NCBI GenBank assembly: GCA_900548205.1 | Contig: URJS01000001.1 | Coordinates: 56,231 to 120,230 of the forward strand | DNA from: an uncultured Roseburia sp. | GTDB taxonomy: Bacteria; Bacillota; Clostridia; Lachnospirales; Lachnospiraceae | DNA: 64,000 bases | Direction of reading: 5' to 3' | Position numbers and translations under genes: made by a program | Part shown: positions 36,027 to 44,563 of the stretch, in pieces | Layout: every line of letters starts with the position of its first letter | Numbering within the stretch: the stretch's first letter is position 1 | The notes under the pieces: model-generated | Told to the model about the DNA's origin: nothing | The model's input: the letters and a program-made list of their open reading frames with translations, nothing else | Databases searched by the model: none

Positions 36027-37901
36027 ATGTGGAATGAAATAGAAAAAAGAAGTATACAAGCGGCTCTGGAAATGCAGACAATGGTGACAGAGCAGGATTT
36101 TGTGAATGCTTATCAAAATAGAGGAAGTGGAAATGTTGTCACTTTAGAAGATGTTTCTGCGAGAGGAGAGCAGATATTGGCGGTTCAGCAGGAAGATGCT
36201 GTCTGGTATCTGCAGAGCCGTTATAACGCTAATAGTGCAGCCGGGCAGTGGGCAGAGCAGATTCGGGAAAGTGTAGGGAATAATTCGGTTATCATTGTGT
36301 TCGGCTTTGCAGATGGCAGCTATGTACGGGAACTACTGAAATATAATGAGAAAGCACAGGTTCTTATCTATGAGCCCTGTGCGGAAATCTTTTGGCAGGT
36401 ATGCGGACGTACCGAGGTTGCAGAATTGCTTGAGGCGGAACGTGTGCATCTGTTTATTCAGGGAATTAGTGATAGCTTGTTTTTTGCTTATTTGGGAGAG
36501 TGCGTTAATTATGCAAATTTTCGACTGGTAGAGATGTGTGTGCTGCCGAATTATGATCGTTTGTTTGCCGAGTCTTATCGTAATTTGCTCGATCAGCGCT
36601 TGTTTGCAGCCAAGCAGCTTATTTTCAGCCGCAATACAGAGATTATATATGGAATGGAATATGTTCATAACGTCATGGGTTTGGCGAAAGATGTTGTAGA
36701 ACAATATTCAATTGTGCAGTTGAAGGATGTTGTAAAGAAAAAGGGGCTTTCCGGTATGCCAGCAGTGCTGGTTTCTGCGGGACCGTCACTGGATAAGAAT
36801 ATTGACCAGTTAAAGGAAATTCAGGATAATGTCTTTATTATGGCAGTGGATACGGCGCTAAACTCTGTATTGGCACATGGAATCATGCCGGATATGACGA
36901 TTACGATAGACGGTCATAAGCCGCTCACGTTGTTTGAAGATGAACGGATCAATGACATTCCAATTGCTGTCAGTCTGGGTTCCAATGAAAAGGTGATCCG
37001 ACAGAGCCGGGCGAGCCGCTTTTATGAGTTGAGAGAGGAGGAATATCTGGGGATTCTCTACGGGAAACTTGATAAACCGGTGCAGGGACTGCCAACCGGT
37101 GGTTCGGTTGCAAATAATGCGTTATCGTTGCTTGTGTTGATGGGGTTTGAGACTGTCATTTTTATGGGGCAGGACCTGGCATATCCGGGCGGTGTACGTC
37201 ATGCTTTTGATGCTTATCATATAGAACACGCATTGGTAGAAGGCGTGGATTATTATGAGGTGGAAGATATTTATGGAGAGAAGATTCTAACACAGGAGAA
37301 TCTGGAACTTTATTTAAAGTGGTTTGAAGCTTATATTGCCTTAATGACGCAGGTGCGCTTTGTGGATGCCACAGAGGGTGGTGTGAAAATCCATGGGACA
37401 GAGATCTGTACGATGCGGCAGATGGTGGAGGAGTTTTCAGGACAGACTTACGATAAGAAGCAGATTTTTGAAGGACTAGAACCCTATTTAAACAAAGCGG
37501 AGCAGCAGGAAATCAAGAAAATGATAGCCGATATACCGGCTCGGCTGGATGAGGTGGAACGGCGGATCAAAGGTGGATTGCGCATTTATGAGAAGCTTGA
37601 TCAGCTCAACCGCAAGAGCAACGGTAAGTCGGAGACCTTGGGAAAGCTTCTTGGGCAGGCGGCGGAGTTAAATACGTTTATGGATGAAGAACCCATACTG
37701 GCGCTGGTTCGCTATTATACGGTTGAGGTTGGGTATGAGGTCGAGGGGCAGGTGCTTTGCTATGATGAAAACGCGGCGATGTATGACCAGATCAAGGGAT
37801 TGATCGACAATGGGCGTATGCTGCTTGAGGGATATTTGGAAGGAATCAAGGAATTCCGAAAAGATGCAGATAGCTTTTTGCAGGATTTTACCAGAGAATA
37901 A
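36027..37901 (+). CDS. Maf-type motility-associated glycosyltransferase (DUF115), copy 1
   Basis: A 624-residue cytoplasmic enzyme of the Maf family, thought to transfer nonulosonic acids such as pseudaminic acid onto Ser/Thr of flagellin before export. The central MptE-like fold shows VSAGPSLDKNIDQL near residue 246, DMTITIDGHKP, GLPTGGSVANNAL and FMGQDLAYPGG. N- and C-terminal helical regions flank it. It stands between flagellin and pseB, consistent with the role. A second, more divergent Maf is encoded at 45681-47336. Confidence 0.9.
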   Translation: MWNEIEKRSIQAALEMQTMVTEQDFVNAYQNRGSGNVVTLEDVSARGEQILAVQQEDAVWYLQSRYNANSAAGQWAEQIRESVGNNSVIIVFGFADGSYVRELLKYNEKAQVLIYEPCAEIFWQVCGRTEVAELLEAERVHLFIQGISDSLFFAYLGECVNYANFRLVEMCVLPNYDRLFAESYRNLLDQRLFAAKQLIFSRNTEIIYGMEYVHNVMGLAKDVVEQYSIVQLKDVVKKKGLSGMPAVLVSAGPSLDKNIDQLKEIQDNVFIMAVDTALNSVLAHGIMPDMTITIDGHKPLTLFEDERINDIPIAVSLGSNEKVIRQSRASRFYELREEEYLGILYGKLDKPVQGLPTGGSVANNALSLLVLMGFETVIFMGQDLAYPGGVRHAFDAYHIEHALVEGVDYYEVEDIYGEKILTQENLELYLKWFEAYIALMTQVRFVDATEGGVKIHGTEICTMRQMVEEFSGQTYDKKQIFEGLEPYLNKAEQQEIKKMIADIPARLDEVERRIKGGLRIYEKLDQLNRKSNGKSETLGKLLGQAAELNTFMDEEPILALVRYYTVEVGYEVEGQVLCYDENAAMYDQIKGLIDNGRMLLEGYLEGIKEFRKDADSFLQDFTRE

Positions 37902-37906
37902 AAGAT

Positions 37907-37933
37907 TAAGGAACGGAACAGAAATTCCGATAT
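37907..37933 (+). promoter_or_regulatory. Sigma28-type promoter before pseB
   Basis: TAAG (37907-37910), 15 bases, then TCCGATAT (37926-37933). One -10 base and one -35 base differ from consensus, but spacing is exact and the -35 equals that before flgM. It ties sugar synthesis to late flagellar gene expression. Confidence 0.65.
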
Positions 37934-37984
37934 AAATAGTAAACGATTGCAGGATGCAATTAAAAGATGCAGGAGGCAGCTAAC

Positions 37985-38983
37985 ATGTTAAATGACAAGA
38001 CAATTTTGATTACCGGTGGAACCGGATCTTTTGGCAATGCTTTTACGGAATATGTGCTGACACATTATGATCCGAAGAAGATCATTATCTATTCCCGCGA
38101 TGAGTTCAAGCAATTTCATATGGCAAATAAATTTAAAAAATATGAGGACAAGCTTCGCTTTTTTATTGGAGACGTCAGAGACGGAGAACGTTTGCGCCGT
38201 GCGTTTGACGGTGTAGACTATGTCGTACATGCGGCGGCGTTAAAGCAGGTTCCCGCGTGTGAGTATAACCCGATGGAGGCTGTAAAGACAAATATTAACG
38301 GAGCGATGAATATTGTAAATGCAGCGCTTGACTGCGGCGTGAAGAAAGTTGTGGCGCTCTCTACGGATAAGGCGGTCAATCCGGTCAATCTGTATGGCGG
38401 AACGAAGCTCGTATCAGATAAGCTGTTTATTGCTGCAAATGCCTATGTCGGAATAAAGAATGTGTGCTTTTCGATTGTACGGTATGGAAATGTGGCAGGA
38501 AGCAGAGGATCTGTGATCCCGTTTTTCCGCGAACTGGCGGAGCGGGGAGAGCGAGCGCTGCCGATTACCGATTATCGGATGACGAGATTTTGGATCAGTC
38601 TCGAAGAAGGGGTACAGCTTGTCATTAAGGCGTTGGCAGAGGCGCGAGGAGGAGAAACTTTTATTTCTAAGATACCATCCTTTAAGATTACAGATCTCGC
38701 GCAGGCGATCCTTCCGGGATGCGAGATGCCGGAGGTTGGAATCCGTGAAGGAGAGAAGCTTCATGAGATTATGGTAACGCGGGAGGATTCTCCGCTGACT
38801 TATGAATATGATAAGCATTTTATCGTATATCCGCACTATGACTGGTGGGAGAAGGATCGCGTGATCGAAGACGGCAGGAAGGTCGAAGAAGGCTTTGAAT
38901 ACAGCTCCGGCACAAATCGTGAGTGGATGAGTGTGGAGGAGATCAAAGAGCGGTTAAAGCATGTGACAGATCACGAGGAGTAG
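37985..38983 (+). CDS. pseB: UDP-GlcNAc 4,6-dehydratase (inverting), first step to pseudaminic acid
   Basis: A 332-residue short-chain dehydratase that converts UDP-GlcNAc to the 4-keto-6-deoxy sugar with C5 inversion. The NAD motif TGGTGSFG is near residue 10; ALSTDKAVNPVNLYGGTK contains the catalytic region with the YxxxK pair (Tyr-Gly-Gly-Thr-Lys). ATG 37985 follows GCAGGAGGC; the six earlier codons are not conserved. First gene of the pse run, behind a sigma28-type promoter. Confidence 0.93.
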   Translation: MLNDKTILITGGTGSFGNAFTEYVLTHYDPKKIIIYSRDEFKQFHMANKFKKYEDKLRFFIGDVRDGERLRRAFDGVDYVVHAAALKQVPACEYNPMEAVKTNINGAMNIVNAALDCGVKKVVALSTDKAVNPVNLYGGTKLVSDKLFIAANAYVGIKNVCFSIVRYGNVAGSRGSVIPFFRELAERGERALPITDYRMTRFWISLEEGVQLVIKALAEARGGETFISKIPSFKITDLAQAILPGCEMPEVGIREGEKLHEIMVTREDSPLTYEYDKHFIVYPHYDWWEKDRVIEDGRKVEEGFEYSSGTNREWMSVEEIKERLKHVTDHEE

Positions 38984-38996
38984 GACGGCAGATACG

Positions 38997-40049
38997 ATGG
39001 AAAAGAGAATAAAAATTGCGGGCAGGGAAATTGGCGAAGGGTGTCCTGTTTTTGTGATCGCAGAGCTGTCGGCGAATCATAATATGGACTTTGCGCGGGC
39101 AAAGCAGATCATAAAGGCGGCAGCGGACGCCGGAGCAGATGCTGTAAAGCTTCAGACTTATACGGCAGATACGATCACGATTGATTGTGATAATTCCTAT
39201 TTTCAGATCACACAGGGAACCTTGTGGGATGGCACGACCCTGCATAAGCTCTATCAGACAGCTTATACGCCATGGGAATGGCAGTGGGAGCTGATTGCGT
39301 ATGCAAATAAGCTTGGTCTGATATGCTTTTCATCTCCGTTTGATCCTACGGCAGTGGATTTTTTGGAGACTTTGGATGTTCCTGCGTATAAGATCGCATC
39401 GTTTGAGATTACGGATATTCCTTTGATCCGTAAGATTGCGCGTCTTGGGAAACCGATGTTGCTTTCTACCGGAATCGCACATTTAGAAGATATTGATCTG
39501 GCAGTAAGAACCTGTAGGCAAGAAGGCAATGAGCAGGTAATCTTATTGAAATGTACCTCTGCTTATCCGGCAAAGCCGGAAAGTATGAATCTAAGGACGA
39601 TTCCTTCTATGTCAGAGACGTTTGGATGCAGTGTCGGGTTATCCGATCATAGTTTTGGTTCGGCGGCAGCGGTAGCCGCGGTGGCGCTTGGGGCGACAGT
39701 AATCGAGAAGCATTTGACCCTAAGTCGAGCCGATGGAGGACCGGATTCTCAGTTTTCGATGGAGCAGGAAGAATTTGCTGCGATGTGCTGTGAGATTCGT
39801 ATGGCAGAGAAGGCGCTTGGAAGGGTGACTTATGATCTGACTTACGAGCAGGAGAGGGAGCGAGAACATTCGCGCTCTCTGTTTGTGGTGGAGGACATCA
39901 AGCAGGGGGATGTATTTACGCCTGAGAATGTAAGATCAATTCGTCCGGGTTTTGGAATGCATACAAAGTATTATGAAGACGTTTTAGGGAAAAAAGCAGT
40001 TTGTGATGTTGCAAAGGGAACACCACTGTCTTGGGAGTTGATACAATAA
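38997..40049 (+). CDS. pseI: Pseudaminic acid synthase
   Basis: A 350-residue NeuB-family enzyme that condenses a 2,4-diacetamido-6-deoxy hexose with PEP. Motifs are VFVIAELSANHN at the start, DAVKLQTYTADT, SVGLSDHS and EKHLTLSRADGGPDSQFS. The C-terminal SAF (antifreeze-like) domain starts near residue 290 (SRSLFVVEDIKQGD). The HLTLSR-DGPD type fits pseudaminic rather than sialic acid synthases. Its stop overlaps the next start (TAATG). Confidence 0.92.
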   Translation: MEKRIKIAGREIGEGCPVFVIAELSANHNMDFARAKQIIKAAADAGADAVKLQTYTADTITIDCDNSYFQITQGTLWDGTTLHKLYQTAYTPWEWQWELIAYANKLGLICFSSPFDPTAVDFLETLDVPAYKIASFEITDIPLIRKIARLGKPMLLSTGIAHLEDIDLAVRTCRQEGNEQVILLKCTSAYPAKPESMNLRTIPSMSETFGCSVGLSDHSFGSAAAVAAVALGATVIEKHLTLSRADGGPDSQFSMEQEEFAAMCCEIRMAEKALGRVTYDLTYEQEREREHSRSLFVVEDIKQGDVFTPENVRSIRPGFGMHTKYYEDVLGKKAVCDVAKGTPLSWELIQ

Positions 40050-40954
40050 TGGAAAAAGGAAAGATGCGGGACGTTTTTTGAATCAATATGGCTACTATCA
40101 ATTAATCAATCCGCCAACTGCGGAAGACAGGAAGAAGGTATTTGAATCAGAGTATTATCAAAATTCTATGAGTAGCTATGAGCAGAGTTATACGAAAGAG
40201 GAGTTGGAGTTTTTTGAAAACAAGCTGCAGCAGAAGGAGTTTATGCTGCGCAATCAGTTTGGCAAGGAGAAGGAAAGCTATAAACTGCTCGACATTGGTT
40301 GTGGGGAGGGGTTTGCATTAGCACATTTTAGAGAAAGTGGTTTTGATGTGACCGGAATAGATTTCAGTGTTTATGGTGTTTTACAGCATAATCCGCAGGT
40401 GGCTGATTGCATAATAGCCGGTGATTGTGAGGAGATTCTTCCGAGATTAATTGATGAGGGTAAGAAATTTGATGTTATTAATATGGATTCTGTCGTGGAA
40501 TTAATGGTAAATCCCCATAAAGTAATTTTGCTATGTAAAGAAATTTTGGAAGAAGATGGTGTTTTGTTGGTGAAAGTAGCAAATAATTTTTCTCCGTGGC
40601 AGCAACACTTGATAGAAGAAGGTAAGCTATTGGATACTTATTGGGTAGGTAAGGGGGGGGGGCAGACATCTGTCGTTCTTTAACAAGGATGGATTGCTTT
40701 GCTTTATGGAGCATTTGGGGTATGAGTGCGTAGATTTATTTGGCGACTCTTTTATCGATTTTAACCTTGCAAACCAAGATACTAATTATTATGAGAAGCA
40801 AGGGGTTGGAAAAAACTGCTATCGTGCCCATGTTGATATAGAGAATTTCATGCACGCACTTTCTGTCGAAAAGTCAGTAGAGGTTTTCCGGGCAATGGGA
40901 GCGATGGGGATTGGCAGGAGATTGATTGGTATATTTCGGGTGAAGAAGGAATAG
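40049..40954 (+). pseudogene. SAM methyltransferase, broken at a T6 and a G10 tract (possible phase-variable gene)
   Basis: ATG 40049 overlaps the pseI stop (TAATG), but the frame hits TGA at 40079 right after a T6 run (40074-40079). One more T would give MEKGKMRDVFLNQYGYY, matching the paralogue at 48965. The main frame then shows the SAM motif LDIGCGEGFAL, GIDFSVYG and NMDSV, and breaks again at a run of ten G (40653-40662). Nine G would join it to the last 97 codons, which match the paralogue (NKDGL, NYYE, GKNCYRA). As read, neither end is translated in frame. Long G runs are classic slippage switches, so phase variation is plausible; two homopolymer errors in the assembly are the alternative. 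Expected role: glycan or flagellin methylation. Confidence 0.75.
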
Positions 40955-40956
40955 AG

Positions 40957-42045
40957 ATGAGAGACGAAGTGGGAAGCTTTTTTGAAGAGGATAGAAACAG
41001 TGGGCAGGAAAGCCGGTGGCTGGAAGAATTGATGGGGCGGAGGAATGTGCTTTATACATCATCCGGCAGGGAAGCGATTGAGCTTGCGATTTTGGAAACA
41101 GAGCGTCTGTGCCCAAATGTGCGCAAGGTGTGTTTGCTTCCGCAGTATACCTGCGATACAGTTATCCGCCCATTTCAAAAGCGTGGTTGGGAGCTTTACT
41201 TCTACCCGATGAATGAACAACTTTCCGTTTGTGAAACGGATTTCTCGGAACTTTTGGAGCGTATCAAACCACAGGTTTTATTAATGCACACTTATTTTGG
41301 GCGGGATACGATTCGAAAGGTACGGAAATTAATTGCATATTGGCAGAAGAAAAAAGGATTGATTTTTATTGAGGATATGACGCAGTCATTAGGGCTTTTG
41401 CCTAAGGTAAGAGGAGCCGATTATTATGTGGGAAGTCTCAGGAAGTGGTTTGCGATTCCTGACGGAGGATTTTTGATTGGAGAGAATCTCCCCCATACAG
41501 CGCAATTGCCTGAAAAAACGGTATTTGTTGAGAAGAAACGCATGGCACAGCATCTAAAGGCAGAGTATTTAAATGAGACATCGGATATTTCAAAAACAGA
41601 GTTTTTGCGCATCAATGCAGAGGCGGAGCGTTGTTTGGAGCAGGATGATACGATTTGCAGAATGTCTCAATTATCTCTCCGCAGTCTTCATCGAATGGAT
41701 GGAGAAAGGCAGCTTTTACAAAGGCAGAGAAATGGGAGAGTTTTGTCAGAGTGCATGAAGGCGTGCAGAATGATTCGACCGTTGGGAGAGACGGGAGAGC
41801 GGATACCGTTATATATTCCGATTTTAGCAGAGAATCGAGATGCGCTGCAGCGGTTTTTGCAAGAGAGAGACATTTTTGCGCCTGTTTTGTGGGAGATTCC
41901 ACAGGCGCTCGGCACATCGCTTGCGGCAGAGGTGCAATATGTTTTTGACCATATGTTGGCATTGCCCTGTGATCAGAGATATACGGAGCAGGATATGGTC
42001 AGAGTTGGGGAGGCGCTTGTGTCCTATGAGAACTATAATAGGTAA
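40957..42045 (+). CDS. DegT-like PLP-dependent protein, divergent
   Basis: A 362-residue aspartate-aminotransferase-fold protein, related to sugar aminotransferases of the DegT/EryC1 class but clearly different from PseC at 44564. The small-residue loop LYTSSGREAIELAI binds the cofactor phosphate, IFIEDMTQS carries the Asp pairing with the PLP nitrogen, and Lys163 in GSLRKWFAIPDGG is the likely Schiff-base lysine. Lying 2 bases after the methyltransferase frame, it is in the pse operon. It might aminate a further sugar or, speculatively, phosphonoacetaldehyde; nothing in the sequence decides this. Confidence 0.6.
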   Translation: MRDEVGSFFEEDRNSGQESRWLEELMGRRNVLYTSSGREAIELAILETERLCPNVRKVCLLPQYTCDTVIRPFQKRGWELYFYPMNEQLSVCETDFSELLERIKPQVLLMHTYFGRDTIRKVRKLIAYWQKKKGLIFIEDMTQSLGLLPKVRGADYYVGSLRKWFAIPDGGFLIGENLPHTAQLPEKTVFVEKKRMAQHLKAEYLNETSDISKTEFLRINAEAERCLEQDDTICRMSQLSLRSLHRMDGERQLLQRQRNGRVLSECMKACRMIRPLGETGERIPLYIPILAENRDALQRFLQERDIFAPVLWEIPQALGTSLAAEVQYVFDHMLALPCDQRYTEQDMVRVGEALVSYENYNR

Positions 42046-42059
42046 GGATGAGTAGATAA

Positions 42060-43097
42060 ATGGTTTTGATACGAACAGATGCAAATCAAAGCGCTGCAAC
42101 CGGACATCTGATGCGGTGCCTTTCGATTGCTGAACAATTAGAGGTGTTGGGAGAGGAGGTTGTTTTTCTTTTTCGGGACTTGGAATCGGCAGAGATTCTG
42201 GCAGACCGTCAGGTGTATCGGATGCTGCGTGGGGGGAAGGGCTTATCCGTGGAAGATGAACTTGCGCAGATAATACAGATTTTGGAAAGTGTCCAAGATG
42301 GGGCGAAGTTACTGTTAGACTCTTATATGTTTGACGCTGCGTATATGGTAAGACTCAAGCCTTATGCGTTGTTGATCACGTTTGATGATCTGTTTGCAGA
42401 GAAGTTTCCTGCAGATATGATTATTAATTATAATCTTTACTTTAAAAAATATGATTATAAAACAAGGTATGGGGATAGTAACAGCAGATTGCTTCTGGGA
42501 AGTAGATATGTGCCGTTAAGGCAGGAGTTTGCTGATTGTGTTCCGCGTGTGCGTCAGCGGGTAAATTCGATTCTTCTTATTTGCGGAGGCGGCGATCGGT
42601 ATCATATTCTGCCGGAATTGACGCAGCGATTGTGTGTACGCAAAGAAGGCAGACAATTTCAACTTCTGGTTGTCGCAGGAACCTTGAGTGAAGATATAGA
42701 AAAATTGAGACAGTATGAAAAGCAGTTCCCACAGGTGCAGGTGTATCAGAATGTGAGGGAAATGGCGGAGCTGATGGGTAAGGCGGATATGGCAATCTCT
42801 GCGGCGAGCACTGTTTTGTATGAGTGCTGTCGGATGCAGCTGCCGACCGTTTTCTTTACCATGGCAGATAACCAGCAGGACGATGCGGCTGCGTTTACAG
42901 AAAACGGGCTTATGGAATATGCGGGGGATATACGCACGAACCGGGTGGGAACGGTAGAAAGAGTGATAGAGCTGACAGAAAAACTTGCCGAGGATGCAAA
43001 GCGAAGATGCGGGATGATGGAACGTATGAAATATACGGTAGATGGAAATGGTGCAAGACGGATTGCAGAGGAAATCAAGGAGCTTGGTAGAAGCTAG
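42060..43097 (+). CDS. pseG: UDP-sugar hydrolase PseG
   Basis: A 345-residue GT-B-fold hydrolase that removes UDP from the diacetamido-trideoxy-altrose intermediate. The N-terminus VLIRTDANQSAATGHLMRCLSIA is the hallmark (DAN..xGHxMRC). ILLICGGGDRYH and AISAASTVLYECCRMQLPTV form the nucleotide site. AAGGATGAG precedes the ATG. Last plus-strand gene before the convergent terminator shared with the FliB gene. Confidence 0.9.
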   Translation: MVLIRTDANQSAATGHLMRCLSIAEQLEVLGEEVVFLFRDLESAEILADRQVYRMLRGGKGLSVEDELAQIIQILESVQDGAKLLLDSYMFDAAYMVRLKPYALLITFDDLFAEKFPADMIINYNLYFKKYDYKTRYGDSNSRLLLGSRYVPLRQEFADCVPRVRQRVNSILLICGGGDRYHILPELTQRLCVRKEGRQFQLLVVAGTLSEDIEKLRQYEKQFPQVQVYQNVREMAELMGKADMAISAASTVLYECCRMQLPTVFFTMADNQQDDAAAFTENGLMEYAGDIRTNRVGTVERVIELTEKLAEDAKRRCGMMERMKYTVDGNGARRIAEEIKELGRS

Positions 43098-43157
43098 ACA
43101 TGGGAGTCAATTTTATTAAATCGGTAGATAAAGAATTGATTGTTGCATGATAGGACG

Positions 43158-43192
43158 AAAAAACATCTTCTGTTATACAGAAGATGTTTTTT
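43158..43192. terminator. Bidirectional terminator between pseG and the FliB gene
   Basis: AAAAAACATCTTCTG pairs perfectly with CAGAAGATGTTTTTT (15 bp) around the 5-base loop TTATA. A/T tails on both sides serve both convergent genes. Confidence 0.95.
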
Positions 43193-43240
43193 CTGATAAG
43201 AAAGGCGGAAGGGCGTGAACTGTATATTGTCCTAATTATC

Positions 43241-44401
43241 CTAGATCAGTGAAAATAAAAAGGTGCTGTCTGCCATGTCCGAATCGGAAAATATTTGGTA
43301 CAAGGCATTGGAATTTAAAGTATTATGTTCCCAAAATCTTGATATTTCTGTGTAGATTGGAATTAAGTCATCAAGACTAAGTCGCCCCCCCTTTTTTTTG
43401 TGCCAGAGACCAAAGGCAAATATCCGGTGAAGACATAGCAGATAAATGAAGTTTGCAATAATTTTATTGAGCTTGCCATCTTTCTCATAGGCATTCATGT
43501 AGTAGCGAGTGAGATAGTAAACGGCATATTGCTCGTAACGGAGTGTATACGAGTCAAGTGAGACATCATCAAGAAAATCTTCTGCCGGCATCGACTGCGA
43601 CAGGGAATTACAGAAAGCCATCGTGTCTGATAGATCATTTAGATAGCCTTGCATATTTGGAGCGACACGGAGTGAACCTATATTTTTATAAAAATGCACA
43701 ACAAAAGTAAACAGCGAAACAAGATTTGTCTGACTTTCCGAAACCTCCTGCGAAAGAATAGAAAGCTGTGCCGGATCGGAAAAGGCATCGAGTAAAATCC
43801 GGCATTCTTCGTCATTGTCCGCATCAAGTGCCGACTGGAGCATATCATTAAAGGAGACAAGCAGACGCAGTCTTGTAAAAATTGAAAGATCACGGTTCTG
43901 CATGATGCGAACACTTGTGATCATTCCGTCAATCAAGATATTAAACAGAGACCAATTCTGATTGGGGCCAGGAACGATACCGGTTTCGGCTTCCGCAAAG
44001 CTAAAATTAATGGGATCGCGATGGGAGAGAACCATGCGGGCAACTTCTGGACAGGATAATGTCAGACCAAAAAAGAGAATGTCGCCATGATACCATGAGA
44101 TGCGGGGATATATTTTACAGGTTTCAGACATTTTATCCGGTCCAAGTTCGCGATAAACTTCGCAAAGCCCCTCTTTGTTTAAAAGAGGGCATTTGCCCTG
44201 GTCGTTAAGACGGATATAGCATTTTCCATCGTTTTCTGTAAGACTTTCCCGTAAACGATCACCGAATGCACCTTTTGTGTTGTGATAAATTTTGGCAGTG
44301 TCAGGATCAATTTCAATCGACCAGTGTCGACAGCAGTTGTCCGAACAGTCAGAACCGATACATTCAAAGATGTCATAGAACTCAAGATTTAATTGCTTCA
44401 T
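43241..44401 (-). CDS. fliB: FliB-type flagellin lysine N-methylase
   Basis: A 386-residue protein, the only minus-strand gene in the glycosylation island. Cys-rich motifs typical of FliB are visible: CIGSDCSDNCCRHWSIEID near the N-terminus, then CPLLNKEGLCEVY, CKIYPR and LSCPEVARM. These Cys residues probably bind an Fe-S cluster. FliB proteins methylate surface lysines of flagellin in other bacteria. The start is ATG at 44399-44401 with GAAAGGAAAA upstream. It has its own sigma-A promoter, divergent from pseC, so its control may be separate from the sigma28 genes. Confidence 0.88.
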   Translation of the reverse strand: MKQLNLEFYDIFECIGSDCSDNCCRHWSIEIDPDTAKIYHNTKGAFGDRLRESLTENDGKCYIRLNDQGKCPLLNKEGLCEVYRELGPDKMSETCKIYPRISWYHGDILFFGLTLSCPEVARMVLSHRDPINFSFAEAETGIVPGPNQNWSLFNILIDGMITSVRIMQNRDLSIFTRLRLLVSFNDMLQSALDADNDEECRILLDAFSDPAQLSILSQEVSESQTNLVSLFTFVVHFYKNIGSLRVAPNMQGYLNDLSDTMAFCNSLSQSMPAEDFLDDVSLDSYTLRYEQYAVYYLTRYYMNAYEKDGKLNKIIANFIYLLCLHRIFAFGLWHKKKGGRLSLDDLIPIYTEISRFWEHNTLNSNALYQIFSDSDMADSTFLFSLI

Positions 44402-44433
44402 AGCATTTTTCCTTTCGTAAATAGTATTGTATA

Positions 44434-44462
44434 ATTATAACAAAAAAGAAGATACCGGGCAA
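44434..44462 (-). promoter_or_regulatory. Sigma-A promoter of the FliB gene
   Basis: On the minus strand TTGCCC (44457-44462) and TATAAT (44434-44439) are separated by 17 bases, about 35 bases before the start codon. Confidence 0.75.
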
Positions 44463-44509
44463 CAGTCTTTGGGAAAATGATGCGATAACATATAATATTT
44501 TTGGTGCAT

Positions 44510-44524
44510 CACAGATGATCTGTG
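44510..44524. promoter_or_regulatory. Perfect 15-base palindrome before pseC
   Basis: CACAGAT-G-ATCTGTG immediately precedes a TAGAAT box (44526-44531), with a TTGGTG hexamer at 44501-44506 (19-base spacer). The palindrome fills the promoter spacer, suggesting an operator; the regulator is unknown. Confidence 0.5.
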
Positions 44525-44563
44525 CTAGAATAGAAAGAACAAAAAATAAAGGAGTGGAAACCA

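Noticed and set aside
35548..36081. Minus-strand frame across the flagellin end and the small helical gene
   Set aside because: It runs through the flagellin terminator palindrome and has no plausible start signal.
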